Source: Rugosimonospora acidiphila
GTDB taxonomy: Bacteria > Actinomycetota > Actinomycetes > Mycobacteriales > Micromonosporaceae
Reading direction: 5' to 3'
DNA length: 64,000 nt
NCBI RefSeq assembly: GCF_039543385.1
Contig: NZ_BAABJQ010000029.1
Coordinates: forward strand, 1 to 64,000
The notes beneath the pieces are model-generated. The model was not told where the DNA came from and did not search any database. It saw only the letters and a list, made by a program, of their open reading frames with translations. The first letter of the stretch is position 1. Every line of letters starts with the position of its first letter. Positions 8,099 through 17,112 of the stretch are shown one piece after another. Both the position numbers and the translations under genes were made by a program.

Positions 8099-9409
8099 AT
8101 GCGTGTATGGCGTCGTCCGACACTGTGGGTGAATGCCGGGTTGGGGGTGCTCGCCATCGCCGGCGCCCTGGCCGCGTACCAGACGATAGCGGTCTCCCCG
8201 TCGTCCGCAAACACCTCTCGCTCCGGCAATCTCCGCACCGCCGTATCGCAGGGCACGGTCACCGCTACGGTGAGCGCCTCCGGCACGGTGCAGAGCGCCG
8301 ACGTGGCCGGTGCCGACTTCATCACCGCCGGTACGGTGACCGAGATAGACGTCAAGGTCGGCGACCCGGTGACCAAGGGCCAGACCCTGGCCAAGGTGGA
8401 CCCGACCGCCGCGCAGGAGACCCTGACCACCGCCCAGGCCAACCTCCAGGCCGCGAAGGACTCGCTGTCCCGGGCGGAGTCGTCCTCGACCTCCGACGCC
8501 GCCGCCGTCTCGGCCGCCAACGCGCAGGTCGCCTCGGCCCAGGCGACGGTGGACTCGGACCAGCGGGCGGTCACCGGCACGACGCTCACCGCGCCGATCG
8601 CCGGCACCGTGATCGCGGTCAACGGCTCGGTGGGCAATCCGTCCGGTTCCGGCTCGTCCGGTACCTCCTCCGCCGGGGGAACGGGCGGCGGAGGCGGTGG
8701 TACCGGCGGAGGTGGCGGGGCCGGTGGTGGCGGCGGGGCCACGAGCTCCAGCGGCTCGACCACGTCGTCCAGCGCCACCGGTTCGGGCGGCTTCATCCAG
8801 ATCGCCGACCTGACCCAGATGCAGGTGTCGGCGAGCTTCGCCGAGGCGGACGCGGCCAAGCTGAAGGTCGGGCAGGCCGCCAACATCACCTGGAGTGCCC
8901 TGGCCGGCGCCCGGGCCACCGGAAAGGTGGCCACCATCTCGCCGACCGCCACCTCATCGGGCGGGGTCAACTCGTACGCGGTGACGGTCAGCATGGACAC
9001 CCCGCCGGACGGGGCCCGCATCGGCCAGACCACGTCGGTCGCGGTCACCACCGCCGAGGCGGACAACGTGCTACGGGTACCGGTGGCGGCGGTGCGCACC
9101 GCTGGCGGGCTGAGCACCGTACAGGTGGTGTCGGGCACCACGACCAGCACGGTACGGGTGCAGCTCGGGGTCATCGGCGACACGTACGACGAGGTGACCT
9201 CGGGGCTCACCGCGGGCCAGACGGTCGCGATCGCGGCCGCGACCGGTTCGGGTAGCGCGACCGGCGGCGGGCTCGGCGGCTTGGGCGGCCGGCTCGGCGG
9301 TGCCGGTGGCGCTGGCGGATTCGGGGGCGGCTTCGGCGGTGGCGGCGGCTTCGGTGGCGGCGCCGGCGGTGGCGGGTTCCGGGGCGGCGCCGGAAGGGCC
9401 GGCGGATGA
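8099..9409 (+). CDS. HlyD/RND-type periplasmic adaptor with Gly/Phe-rich tail
   Basis: A 436-aa second adaptor of the locus. It has an N-terminal membrane anchor (residues 10-27), the lipoyl half GTVTEIDVKVGDPVTKGQTLAKVD, an alpha-helical hairpin, the half-motif LTAPIAGTVIAVNGSVG, a Gly/Ser insert and the barrel domain. The last 50 residues are almost only Gly, Ala and Phe with repeated GGFGGG. The stop overlaps the ATPase start by 4 nt (ATGA), tying it to the MacB-like transporter. It differs from the first adaptor in having a short insert but a long Gly tail. Confidence 0.88.
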   Translation: MRVWRRPTLWVNAGLGVLAIAGALAAYQTIAVSPSSANTSRSGNLRTAVSQGTVTATVSASGTVQSADVAGADFITAGTVTEIDVKVGDPVTKGQTLAKVDPTAAQETLTTAQANLQAAKDSLSRAESSSTSDAAAVSAANAQVASAQATVDSDQRAVTGTTLTAPIAGTVIAVNGSVGNPSGSGSSGTSSAGGTGGGGGGTGGGGGAGGGGGATSSSGSTTSSSATGSGGFIQIADLTQMQVSASFAEADAAKLKVGQAANITWSALAGARATGKVATISPTATSSGGVNSYAVTVSMDTPPDGARIGQTTSVAVTTAEADNVLRVPVAAVRTAGGLSTVQVVSGTTTSTVRVQLGVIGDTYDEVTSGLTAGQTVAIAAATGSGSATGGGLGGLGGRLGGAGGAGGFGGGFGGGGGFGGGAGGGGFRGGAGRAGG

Positions 9410-10281
9410 TCCCCCAGGTGAGCGGCAACGGTTCCCCGACCGCGGGCGGCAGCCCCTCCCCCGCGACGGCGGGCGGCAACGGTTCTTCTTCCGCGACGCC
9501 GGTGGGCGGCTACCGCACCCCGGATGAGCGGGCCTCGGCCGAGGCGGTCGAGACCCGACCGGTGCTCGACGTGCGGAGCCTGGTCAAGACCTACGGCGTT
9601 GGCGAGACCGCGGTGCACGCCCTGCGCGGCGTGTCGCTGAACGTGGCGCGCGGCGACTACGTGGCCATCATGGGCTCGTCCGGCTCCGGCAAGTCGACCC
9701 TGATGAACATCCTCGGCTGCCTGGACATCCCGACCTCCGGCCGGTACCTGCTGGATGGCGTCGACGTGAGCCGGCTGACCGACCGCCAGCTCGCGCTGGT
9801 GCGCAACCGGCGCATCGGGTTCGTGTTCCAGTCGTTCAACCTGATCCCCCGGACCAGCGCGCTGTCCAACGTCGAGCTGCCCCTGGCGTACGCCGGGCTC
9901 AAGTCCGCCGAGCGGCGACGGCGGGCCCGGGCCGCCCTGGCCCTGGTCGGGCTGGCGGAGCGGGAGAACCACGAACCCAACCAGCTCTCCGGCGGACAGC
10001 AGCAGCGGGTGGCGGTGGCCCGGGCGCTGGTCACCGCGCCGGCCCTGGTGCTCGCCGACGAGCCCACCGGAAACCTGGACACCCAGTCGACCGCGGACGT
10101 GCTCGGCGTGCTGGACCGGCTCAACCGTTCCGGCCGCACCATCGTGCTCATCACCCACGAGCCGGACGTGGCCGAGCACGCCCGCCGGCTGATCCGGCTG
10201 GTCGACGGCCGCATCGTGCAGGACACCCGGCAGGCACCCGTACCGCAACCCCGGCATCTGGCAGAGACGGTGGGCGCGTGA
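9406..10281 (+). CDS. MacB/LolD-type ABC transporter ATPase
   Basis: A 291-aa ATP-binding subunit. A Ser/Gly-rich leader of about 50 residues precedes the ABC domain, which begins VLDVRSLVKTYGVGE. Motifs are Walker A GSSGSGKST, Q-loop FVFQSFNLIPR, signature LSGGQQQRVAVARAL, Walker B VLADEPTGNLD and an H-loop in LITHEPD. It overlaps the adaptor upstream and the permease downstream by 4 nt each, forming a tripartite efflux set. The low-complexity leader is atypical; no later ATG or GTG with a convincing ribosome binding site was seen. Confidence 0.94.
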   Translation: MIPQVSGNGSPTAGGSPSPATAGGNGSSSATPVGGYRTPDERASAEAVETRPVLDVRSLVKTYGVGETAVHALRGVSLNVARGDYVAIMGSSGSGKSTLMNILGCLDIPTSGRYLLDGVDVSRLTDRQLALVRNRRIGFVFQSFNLIPRTSALSNVELPLAYAGLKSAERRRRARAALALVGLAERENHEPNQLSGGQQQRVAVARALVTAPALVLADEPTGNLDTQSTADVLGVLDRLNRSGRTIVLITHEPDVAEHARRLIRLVDGRIVQDTRQAPVPQPRHLAETVGA

Positions 10282-11483
10282 ACCTCTTCGAGACGATCCG
10301 GTTCGCGATCCGCGGCGTCACGGCGAACAAGCTCCGCTCCGGCCTGACCGTGCTGGGCATGCTGATCGGCGTGGCCGCGGTCATCCTGCTGGTCGCGGTC
10401 GGCAACGGTTCGGCCAAGCAGGTGCAGAACCGGATCTCCGCGCTGGGCAGCAGCACGCTGACCATCAGCGGTGGGGGCCGCACCACCGGGGCGAGCACCC
10501 AGGACTTCTCGCTGACCGCCAGCCTGGTGCCGGCGCTCCAGGACCACAGCACCGCGCCGCACGTGAAGAGCGTCTCCCCGGTCGTCACCGCCTCCGAGGA
10601 CGCCGCGTACGCCGGCACCAGCCACACCATCCCGCAGTTCATCGGCACCTACCCCTCCTACCTGCAGGCCGAGAACTACACGGTCGCCAAGGGCACGTCC
10701 TTCACCCAGACCGACATCGATCAGAGCCGCAAGGTGGTGCTGATCGGCTCGACCACCGCCGACGACCTGTTCGGCACGGTCAACCCGATCAATCAGCAGG
10801 TCACCGTGAACGGCACGCTGTTCACCGTCGTCGGCGTGCTGGGCAACAAGGACGGCACCGGCTTCACCGACCCGAACGACGTCGCCCTCGCGCCGCTGCC
10901 CGCGGTGGAGGAGTCGCTGACCGGGTACGGGCCGCTGAGCCAGCTGATCGTGCAGGCGACCAACTCGGACGCGGTGACCGACGCGCAGAACGAAGTGACC
11001 GCGGTCCTCAACAACAAGCTGCACGTCACCAACCCCGCCGAGGAGCCCTTCCGAGTACTCAACGCCGCGCAACTGCTGTCCACCCAGGAGGACACGGCGC
11101 AGACGTTCACCGTCCTGCTCGGTGCCGTGGCCGGCATTTCCCTGCTGGTCGGCGGGATCGGCATCACCAACATCATGATGGTCACGGTCACCGAGCGCAC
11201 CCGGGAGATCGGCATCCGCAAGGCGCTGGGCGCACCCCGCCGTACCGTGCTCGCCCAGTTCCTGGTCGAGGCCACGGTGCTGAGCGTGATAGGCGGCCTG
11301 CTCGGGGTGGCCGCCGCGCTGATCGGCAGCCAGTTCACCATCGTCGGGGTCAAGCCGGTCGTGGTGCCGGCCTCGATCCTGCTGGCCGTCGGCGTGTCCG
11401 TCGTGATTGGACTGTTCTTCGGCAGCTACCCGGCAAGCCGGGCCGCGGCTCTGCGACCCATCGAGGCGCTTCGCTATGAATAG
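10278..11483 (+). CDS. MacB-like ABC transporter permease (FtsX superfamily)
   Basis: A 401-aa permease with the MacB layout. It has an N-terminal membrane helix (RSGLTVLGMLIGVAAVILLVAV), a large extracytoplasmic MacB_PCD domain (about residues 45-270) and three C-terminal membrane segments, with the conserved TERTREIGIRKALGA loop before the second. The GTG start overlaps the ATPase stop. It should work with that ATPase and one or both HlyD adaptors; in a monoderm host such systems export peptides, lipids or antibiotics. The substrate is unknown. Confidence 0.94.
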   Translation: MNLFETIRFAIRGVTANKLRSGLTVLGMLIGVAAVILLVAVGNGSAKQVQNRISALGSSTLTISGGGRTTGASTQDFSLTASLVPALQDHSTAPHVKSVSPVVTASEDAAYAGTSHTIPQFIGTYPSYLQAENYTVAKGTSFTQTDIDQSRKVVLIGSTTADDLFGTVNPINQQVTVNGTLFTVVGVLGNKDGTGFTDPNDVALAPLPAVEESLTGYGPLSQLIVQATNSDAVTDAQNEVTAVLNNKLHVTNPAEEPFRVLNAAQLLSTQEDTAQTFTVLLGAVAGISLLVGGIGITNIMMVTVTERTREIGIRKALGAPRRTVLAQFLVEATVLSVIGGLLGVAAALIGSQFTIVGVKPVVVPASILLAVGVSVVIGLFFGSYPASRAAALRPIEALRYE

Positions 11484-11492
11484 GGATGCACG

Positions 11493-12188
11493 ATGAACCC
11501 GTACGCACGCCACGCAGACGACACGGCCGAGTTGGCGTCGACCGGCGTCACGACGGCCGAGTTCTCCACCGCAACGCCTCCGGCGCAGCGCGACGGGGCG
11601 GCACCGGCGGAACTGGCGCACGAGGTGGACCTGAGCCAGGACCCGTTCGCCGACGACCTGGCCGAACAGCTGGAGGCCGTGGCACCCCGGCGCTGGACGA
11701 GCCGCACCACGCTGGCGCTGGCCGCCCTGGTACTGGTGGTCGGCGGGTTCCTCGGCGGGGCCCAGGTGCAGAAGCACTGGGGCACCCCGGCCGGGCAGTC
11801 CGCCCGACCGAACCCGTTCGCCAGCGGTAACCCGTTCGCGGGGGGCGCCGCCGGACGATTCGGCGGCGGGGCCGGCGGCGCGGGCCGCGGCGGTGCGGGC
11901 GGGGCTGGCGGTGCGGGCGGCGCCGGCGGGACCGGCTCGACCGGCGGCTCCACCACGGCCGGGGGCTCCGCGACAACCGGCACGGTGAAGCTGGTCGACG
12001 GCGACACCGTTTACATCACCACACCGGACAACCAGACCGTGATCGTGAAGACCAACGGGTCGACCACGGTGAACCTGACTCAGGCCGGCTCGCTGACCAA
12101 TCTGACGCCCGGTACGAGCGTGACCGTCCAGGGCCAGGCCGGCAGCGACGGCTCGGTCACGGCTACCACGATCACCAAGACGAAGTAG
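11493..12188 (+). CDS. Membrane-anchored protein with Gly-rich linker and DUF5666/OB-like C-terminus
   Basis: A 231-aa protein of unknown function. It has an acidic cytoplasmic N-terminus (about 65 residues), one membrane helix (TLALAALVLVVGGFLGGAQV), an extracellular Gly/Ala-rich linker, then a small beta domain (GTVKLVDGDTVYITTPDNQTVIVKT and SVTVQGQAGSDGSVTATTI) of the DUF5666 kind. It follows the permease by 9 nt and is probably the last gene of the operon. Its Gly-rich linker resembles tracts in the second adaptor and the divergent lipoprotein. A role as accessory surface component is inferred from position only. Confidence 0.8.
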   Translation: MNPYARHADDTAELASTGVTTAEFSTATPPAQRDGAAPAELAHEVDLSQDPFADDLAEQLEAVAPRRWTSRTTLALAALVLVVGGFLGGAQVQKHWGTPAGQSARPNPFASGNPFAGGAAGRFGGGAGGAGRGGAGGAGGAGGAGGTGSTGGSTTAGGSATTGTVKLVDGDTVYITTPDNQTVIVKTNGSTTVNLTQAGSLTNLTPGTSVTVQGQAGSDGSVTATTITKTK

Positions 12189-12222
12189 GTGGCGCCGGCC
12201 GGCGCACGAGCGGGGCCGGCCG

Positions 12223-12675
12223 TCAGCGTTGGCCGCCGAAAAAGCCCCGCAGCAGCGCGGCGCTCTCCTGTTCGAGTACGCCGGCGTAGACCTCGGGACG
12301 GTGGGTGAGCCGCCGGTCGCGTACCACGTCCCACAGCGAGCCCACGGCGCCGGTCTTCGGCTCCCACGCGCCGAACACCAGCGTGCCGATCCGGGCCAGC
12401 ACCAGGGCGCCGGCGCACATGGTGCAGGGCTCCAGGGTCACCACCAGGGTGCAGCCGGTCAGCCGCCAGGCGCCGAGCCGGGCCGCCGCCGCTCGCAGCG
12501 CCACCATCTCGGCGTGCGCGGTCGGGTCTCCGGTCGCCTCCCGCTCGTTCGCCGCGGCGGCGAGCTCGGTGCCGTCCGGCGCGTACACGACGGCGCCGAC
12601 CGGCACATCACCGGCGTCGGCCGTACCGGCCGTGGCGACCCGCAGCGCCCGCCGCATCCACGGCTCGTACCTCAC
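12223..12675 (-). CDS. tadA: tRNA-specific adenosine deaminase
   Basis: Deaminates A34 to inosine in tRNA-Arg(ACG). The 150-aa product carries the zinc site HAE (H54, E56) and PCxxC (C84, C87) plus the family motifs DVPVGAVV and FGAWEPKTGAVGSLWD. The GTG at 12675 is chosen because it overlaps the TGA of the upstream gene by 4 nt and gives the usual actinobacterial length. Its usual partner gene precedes it, supporting the assignment. Confidence 0.95.
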   Translation of the reverse strand: MRYEPWMRRALRVATAGTADAGDVPVGAVVYAPDGTELAAAANEREATGDPTAHAEMVALRAAAARLGAWRLTGCTLVVTLEPCTMCAGALVLARIGTLVFGAWEPKTGAVGSLWDVVRDRRLTHRPEVYAGVLEQESAALLRGFFGGQR

Positions 12676-13196
12676 ACCTCGCGCAGCTCCTCGATCTCGT
12701 CGCCGCAGCCGAGCATGAGGCAGACCTCCGCGGTCACGTCCGAGGGCAGCATCCCCTCGGAGGTGCACAGCTCCAGCAGCTGCCGGGCCGGGATCCCGAG
12801 GTCGGCGAGCAGATCCGCGTCGCCCACCGGGTCGGCGTCCGGCTCGGCCGCCGGCTGCTCCGGCTCTTCCTCGGTCGCCTCGGCCGGCTCGCTGGTCACC
12901 TCGTCGATTTCCAGGGCCGGCTCCTCGACCTCGCCGAGCAGCAGCGCGCCGAGCCGGGACTCCTCGGCGAACGTCGAGTCCGACCCGAAGAAGCGCAGGT
13001 CCTCGCCGTCGTCCAGGCGCAGGATCGCCAGGTACGCGTCGTCGGACTCGACGAACAGCAGGGAGACGTCGGCGTCCGGATCGACGTCGCGCAGCCGGTC
13101 GGCCACCTCGTCGACGTCGGCGGCCCCGTTCAGGTCGATCTCGGCGGCGGCCCAGCCGCCGGGTGCGCGGACCAGCGCGGCAGCGAAGTAGGACAC
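12672..13196 (-). CDS. tRNA adenosine deaminase-associated protein
   Basis: A 174-aa acidic protein. The N-terminus VSYFAAALVRAPGGWAAAEIDL and the C-terminal EGMLPSDVTAEVCLMLGCGDEIEEL match the conserved actinobacterial family always found upstream of tadA. The middle is an acidic Glu/Pro/Ala linker. The GTG at 13196 has GGGGGAA upstream and matches the family start; further upstream codons lack conserved sequence. It overlaps tadA by 4 nt. Its biochemical role is not established. Confidence 0.88.
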   Translation of the reverse strand: MSYFAAALVRAPGGWAAAEIDLNGAADVDEVADRLRDVDPDADVSLLFVESDDAYLAILRLDDGEDLRFFGSDSTFAEESRLGALLLGEVEEPALEIDEVTSEPAEATEEEPEQPAAEPDADPVGDADLLADLGIPARQLLELCTSEGMLPSDVTAEVCLMLGCGDEIEELREV

Positions 13197-13550
13197 GGTT
13201 CCCCCGGGGTGCCAGGTCTGCAGTGTGAGCCCGCGCGCCCTCGGCGGCACGGTCCAGCCTCAGCCTATTAGGTAGTTAAGCGTGACGGTATCCGGTGCCG
13301 GTCACATCCACCGGGAGAACGCGGCCCAAGGCGGCCAGTGATCATCCGTATCGGCCGGAACGCGGCGGATCGGCCGCCGCCCGGGCGCGGCGACACGCCG
13401 CGATTCCTATCGGGGATGCCGATGCCCGTCGGCCCAGTGCAACGGTACTGCGCGGCCACGCCGCGCCGGGGTGTCGCTGCGCGAGGGCATTTACGCCGGG
13501 GTGTCGCCGGCTCGGCCGTGCCGCGCCCGGAGGCGGGCCGTGGGGGTCGC
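13197..13550. other. Intergenic stretch without a convincing gene
   Basis: About 350 bases. The open frames here have no recognisable domain or ribosome binding site. One visible feature is the 14-bp direct repeat CGCCGGGGTGTCGC at 13464 and 13494, spaced 30 bp. Confidence 0.6.
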
Positions 13551-13724
13551 TCAGGTCCAGCTGGCGCTGCGCCGACGTGCGGCGATGAGGTCGCGCAGCT
13601 GGTTAACGTAGGCATGGCGGGGCGACACCCGATCCCGGACCGCCTTGGCGTCGGCGAGTTCGGCGAGCAGCCGAAGCCGTCGACGGCGGCGCTCGGGGTC
13701 AAGTCGCTGGAGCGTCTGAGCCAT
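13551..13724 (-). CDS. Small basic protein, 57 aa, unknown function
   Basis: The open frame starts MAQTLQRLDPERRRRR and ends RRRSASWT. It is Arg-rich and probably helical (LRLLAELADAKAVRDRV, HAYVNQLRDLIAARR). It has codon-like third-position GC and sits alone between the tadA block and a Pro-rich membrane gene. No family is recognised; a chance frame is possible in this composition, but the amphipathic Leu/Ala/Arg pattern looks protein-like. Confidence 0.42.
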   Translation of the reverse strand: MAQTLQRLDPERRRRRLRLLAELADAKAVRDRVSPRHAYVNQLRDLIAARRRSASWT

Positions 13725-13823
13725 GACGCCGAGACTGCCGGTCCGGAACGGCTTTAGTCAAGGCGGCACCGTTGCGCGAGCGTAAACACACGCACGGTCA
13801 GCAATATCGCACCGTCGGCGACC

Positions 13824-14837
13824 TCACCACAGCACCCAGTGACCGCCGAGGAACTGGGTGAACACCACGGCCCCGGCGATGCCGACGCCGACCGCGGTGC
13901 TGATCGCGGCGCCAACCGCCGCTCCCCGATCGCCGAACCGGGCCAGGGCCACCGCCGCCAGCCAGGCGACAACTCCGGCGCCGACCGTCAGCCACGCGTA
14001 TGCCCGGACGGTGCCGGCGAGCAGGCCGAACAGCAGCATCCACAGCGCGCCGGAGGCGGCACCCGCGGCGACCCCGGCCCGCGCGACCGGGTGCGGTTCC
14101 CGGTACGTCGGCCGGCTCCGGCCGGCCGGGAACAGCCCCGAGGGCCTCTGCGCCCCGTTGGCACCGGCCGGTCGTGCGGGCCAGCCTGGCCCACCCTGCG
14201 GGGCCGGCACGGCCGGACCGCCGCCGTACGGGCCGGGCCGACCCTGGGCCGGTCCGCCGGGCCGCGTAGCACCCCACTGCCCCGCTCCCTGGCCGGCCGG
14301 AGGGCCGGCGCCGGGTGCCCCGATCGGGGCGGTGGGCCGGGCCAGGCTCGGCGAGCCGCCGAGGCCGGGCGGGCCGGGCCAGGCCGTCCGGCCGGGCGCG
14401 GCCGTCGATGCGGTGGCCTGCGGGTACGGGGATGGTGCCGGGCCCTCGGTGTGGCCCCGGAAGGGCCCCGACCCGGCCGGCTGGCCCCACGACGGCCCGG
14501 GGTACCCGCCCGACTGACCGGGGGACGGCGGGCCGGAGAACGGCGGGCCCGACGACGGCGGGCCGGAGTATGGGGGTGCGCCGGGCGGCTGGGGCCAGGA
14601 TGGTGCAGGTTCGGTGTCCGGGGTGTCGACGTACCCGGGCAGCGAGATCGGGCTAAGGCCCGGTGGCAGCGTGATCCGGGTCGGCACCGGGGTGTCCGCC
14701 GTCGGATCCGGCGGCGCGGATGGGCCGGCGCCCTCGGTCTCCCGGCCCGGCGGTGCCCAGCCGAGGCCGGGTTCGTCGCCGCCCCGGAGGCCCGGTTCGT
14801 CGCCTCCCGGTCGGTGGTTTTCGATCGGCTCGGTCAT
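13824..14837 (-). CDS. Pro/Gly-rich membrane protein
   Basis: A 337-aa protein. Residues 1-240 are a disordered Pro/Gly/Ser region (PPYSGPPSSGPPFSGPPSPG and similar), followed by four hydrophobic segments at the C-terminus (SGALWMLLFGLLAGTVRAYAWL, VGAGVVAWLAAVAL, AAISTAVGVGIAGAVVF). This architecture is frequent among actinomycete proteins of unknown function near tyrA. No enzymatic motif is visible. The very long + strand frame across this region is a compositional shadow. Confidence 0.72.
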   Translation of the reverse strand: MTEPIENHRPGGDEPGLRGGDEPGLGWAPPGRETEGAGPSAPPDPTADTPVPTRITLPPGLSPISLPGYVDTPDTEPAPSWPQPPGAPPYSGPPSSGPPFSGPPSPGQSGGYPGPSWGQPAGSGPFRGHTEGPAPSPYPQATASTAAPGRTAWPGPPGLGGSPSLARPTAPIGAPGAGPPAGQGAGQWGATRPGGPAQGRPGPYGGGPAVPAPQGGPGWPARPAGANGAQRPSGLFPAGRSRPTYREPHPVARAGVAAGAASGALWMLLFGLLAGTVRAYAWLTVGAGVVAWLAAVALARFGDRGAAVGAAISTAVGVGIAGAVVFTQFLGGHWVLW

Positions 14838-15006
14838 CCGTCACCCTCCACCATGAGCCTAGCTGTCCGCGCCCGGCCCGACCCCGCTACCGCCGGGCTC
14901 CCGGGCGGGCCACCGCCGGAGCCGCTCCCCGAGCCGCCGCCCGAGGCCGGGAAACGCCCGGGATACCTCGTGCGGTACCAGCAGCGAGTATGGGAGAGTT
15001 GCCGCC

Positions 15007-15999
15007 GTGCGAATCGCGGTGATCGGCCTCGGACTCATCGGCGGATCACTGCTGCGGGCGCTCGCCGCGGCGGGTCACGAGATGTTGGGCTACGACGCCG
15101 ACCCGGCCACCCGCGCCCTGGCCCGCACCGCCGCCGCCAAGGCGCCGGCCGGCCAGCGCTGGCAGGTCACCGGGGCGATGCTCGACGCCACGGCGGACGC
15201 CGAGCTGGCCGTACTCGCGGTGCCGCTGCCCGCCATCGGCGGCATCCTGGACGAGCTCGCCGGGGCCGGGTACTCCGGGATGATCACCGACGTCACCTCG
15301 GTCAAGGGCCCGGTGCGCGACCAGGTCGACGAGCGAGCCCGCCGGTTCGGCCGGCTGACCGGATTCGTCGGCGGCCACCCCATGGCGGGGCGGGAGACCG
15401 CTGGCTTCGCCGTCAGCGACCCGAACCTGTTCGACGGCTGCGCGTGGGTGCTCTGCCTGGAGCCGGGCGAGACCGACGTCGCCGACTGGCTGACGCTCGC
15501 CGGACTGATAACGGCGCTGGGCGCCCGCGTGGTACCGGCGACCGCCGGCGACCACGATCGGGCGGTGGCGGCGGCGTCCCACGTACCGCACCTGCTCGCC
15601 GCCGCGCTGGCCACCTTCGCGGCCACCGACCCGCTGGCGCTGACCCTGGGCGCCGGATCCTTCCGGGACGGCACCCGGGTGGCGGCGAGCCCGCCGACAC
15701 TGAGCGCCGCGATGTCCGGTGGCAACGCGGCCGCGGTCCGTACGGCGCTCGACGAGGTGCTGGCGCTGCTGGGTGCGGCACGGGAGGCCCTGGACCGCCC
15801 CGATCCGATCGCTGGCCTGCGGCCCTGGTTCGAGGTCGGCACGGCGGCACGCGCCGCCTGGCCGCCCGTGGCGAACGAACCGGTGGCGCTGCCCGCCGAC
15901 CCGGACGCGCTGCTGCGCCTGGGCCGCGCCGGCGGCTGGATCATCGCGGTGTCGGCGGACCGGGAAACGGTGACCGCGGTCCGCCCGACCGCCCGCTGA
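15007..15999 (+). CDS. tyrA: Prephenate dehydrogenase
   Basis: Oxidative decarboxylation of prephenate (or dehydrogenation of arogenate) in tyrosine synthesis. The 330-aa product starts with the NAD(P) Rossmann motif IGLGLIGGSLLRAL, then DVTSVKGPV, the catalytic-histidine segment GGHPMAGRETAG (His124) and a helical dimerisation domain with DHDRAVAAASHVPHLLAAAL. The GTG start has GGGAGAG 8 nt upstream. There is no C-terminal ACT domain, so feedback control by tyrosine may be absent or weak. Substrate preference cannot be decided from sequence. Confidence 0.94.
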   Translation: MRIAVIGLGLIGGSLLRALAAAGHEMLGYDADPATRALARTAAAKAPAGQRWQVTGAMLDATADAELAVLAVPLPAIGGILDELAGAGYSGMITDVTSVKGPVRDQVDERARRFGRLTGFVGGHPMAGRETAGFAVSDPNLFDGCAWVLCLEPGETDVADWLTLAGLITALGARVVPATAGDHDRAVAAASHVPHLLAAALATFAATDPLALTLGAGSFRDGTRVAASPPTLSAAMSGGNAAAVRTALDEVLALLGAAREALDRPDPIAGLRPWFEVGTAARAAWPPVANEPVALPADPDALLRLGRAGGWIIAVSADRETVTAVRPTAR

Positions 16000-16040
16000 T
16001 CCGAGAACGGCCGGCCCGGCCGCCCAGCACCCCCCGCGGC

Positions 16041-17057
16041 TCAGCCCCGCGCGGCGATTCCCGCGCCCTGACCGGTCACGGGCGCCCCGGTGATCACCCG
16101 CCGATCGGTGACGATCGCCGTCACCAGCTCCGCCGCGGTCACGTCGAACGCGGGGTTCACCGCACGCGATCCCGGCGGCGCCGTGCGGCTGCCCCGGAAC
16201 GTCAGTACCTCGTCGTCACCCCGGTCCTCGATCTCTACCGCGCCGCCGTTCGGTGTCGTCGGGTCGAGAGTCGTCTCCGGCGCGACGACCAGGAACGGGA
16301 TGCCGGCGTGGCGGGCACCGAGCGCGTGGGCCAACGTGCCCACCTTGTTGACGACATCGCCGTTCGCGCAGATCCGGTCGGCACCCACGAGAACCACGTC
16401 GACCTCGCCGCGACTCATCAGGAACGCGCCGGCCCCGTCCACCGCCACCCGGAACGGGATGCCCAGCCCGTCCAGCTCCCAGGCGGTGAGCCGGGCGCCC
16501 TGCAGCAGCGGCCGGGTCTCGCTGGCGATGACCTCGTCGAGAGCGCCCCGCCGGTGCAGCTCGGCGACCACCGACAGGGCGGTACCGCCGGTCACCGCGG
16601 CGAGCGCGCCGGTATTGCAGTGCGTCAGCACCCGCACCGGCCGCCCGCCGCACAGCGATACGACCAGGTCGGCGCCGAGCCGCGCCTGCGCGGCGGAACT
16701 CTCGATCTCTTCGTCCCTCAACCGCAGCGCCTCGGCGAGCACGGCCTCCGGCCCGTCGGGCAGCCGTCCGGCCGCGCGGTCGGCCCCCCGCGCCAGGTTT
16801 ACCGCCGTTGGGCGGGCGGTCCGCACCGTCTCGACCGCCGCGGCACGCCGGTCGGGATCGCCGGAGTGCTGCCTGGCCGCCAGCGCGACACCGAGGGCGC
16901 CAGCCACGCCGAGAGCGGGCGCCCCGCGCACCGCGAGCCGGCGGATCGCCTCGACCATTTCCTCCACAGTGGACAGCCGGAGTACGCGCAGCTCCTCGGG
17001 GAGCGCGGTCTGGTCAATGATCTCGACGGCCCCACCCGCCCAGTCAATGGTCCGCAT
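16041..17057 (-). CDS. mtnA: S-methyl-5-thioribose-1-phosphate isomerase
   Basis: Methionine salvage enzyme converting MTR-1-P to methylthioribulose-1-P. The 338-aa product has RRLAVRGAPALGVAGA, the catalytic Cys in THCNTGALA and the catalytic Asp in GADRICANGDVVNKVGT, as in the IF2B-like MtnA family. The ATG at 17057 is 6 nt after TAGCGT on the minus strand, so it may be leaderless; a GTG directly before it (17060) is an alternative. No other methionine-salvage genes are adjacent. Confidence 0.94.
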   Translation of the reverse strand: MRTIDWAGGAVEIIDQTALPEELRVLRLSTVEEMVEAIRRLAVRGAPALGVAGALGVALAARQHSGDPDRRAAAVETVRTARPTAVNLARGADRAAGRLPDGPEAVLAEALRLRDEEIESSAAQARLGADLVVSLCGGRPVRVLTHCNTGALAAVTGGTALSVVAELHRRGALDEVIASETRPLLQGARLTAWELDGLGIPFRVAVDGAGAFLMSRGEVDVVLVGADRICANGDVVNKVGTLAHALGARHAGIPFLVVAPETTLDPTTPNGGAVEIEDRGDDEVLTFRGSRTAPPGSRAVNPAFDVTAAELVTAIVTDRRVITGAPVTGQGAGIAARG

Positions 17058-17112
17058 CACCTCACGCTACGCGGCGCGACGCCGGGCAACAGGCCCCACG
17101 CCGTCGGGCACC

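Noticed and set aside
8065..11777. Two very long minus-strand frames opposite the adaptor and ABC genes
   Set aside because: They mirror the Gly-rich coding strand as Pro-rich sequence and show no motif, while the + strand frames contain complete ABC and HlyD signatures.
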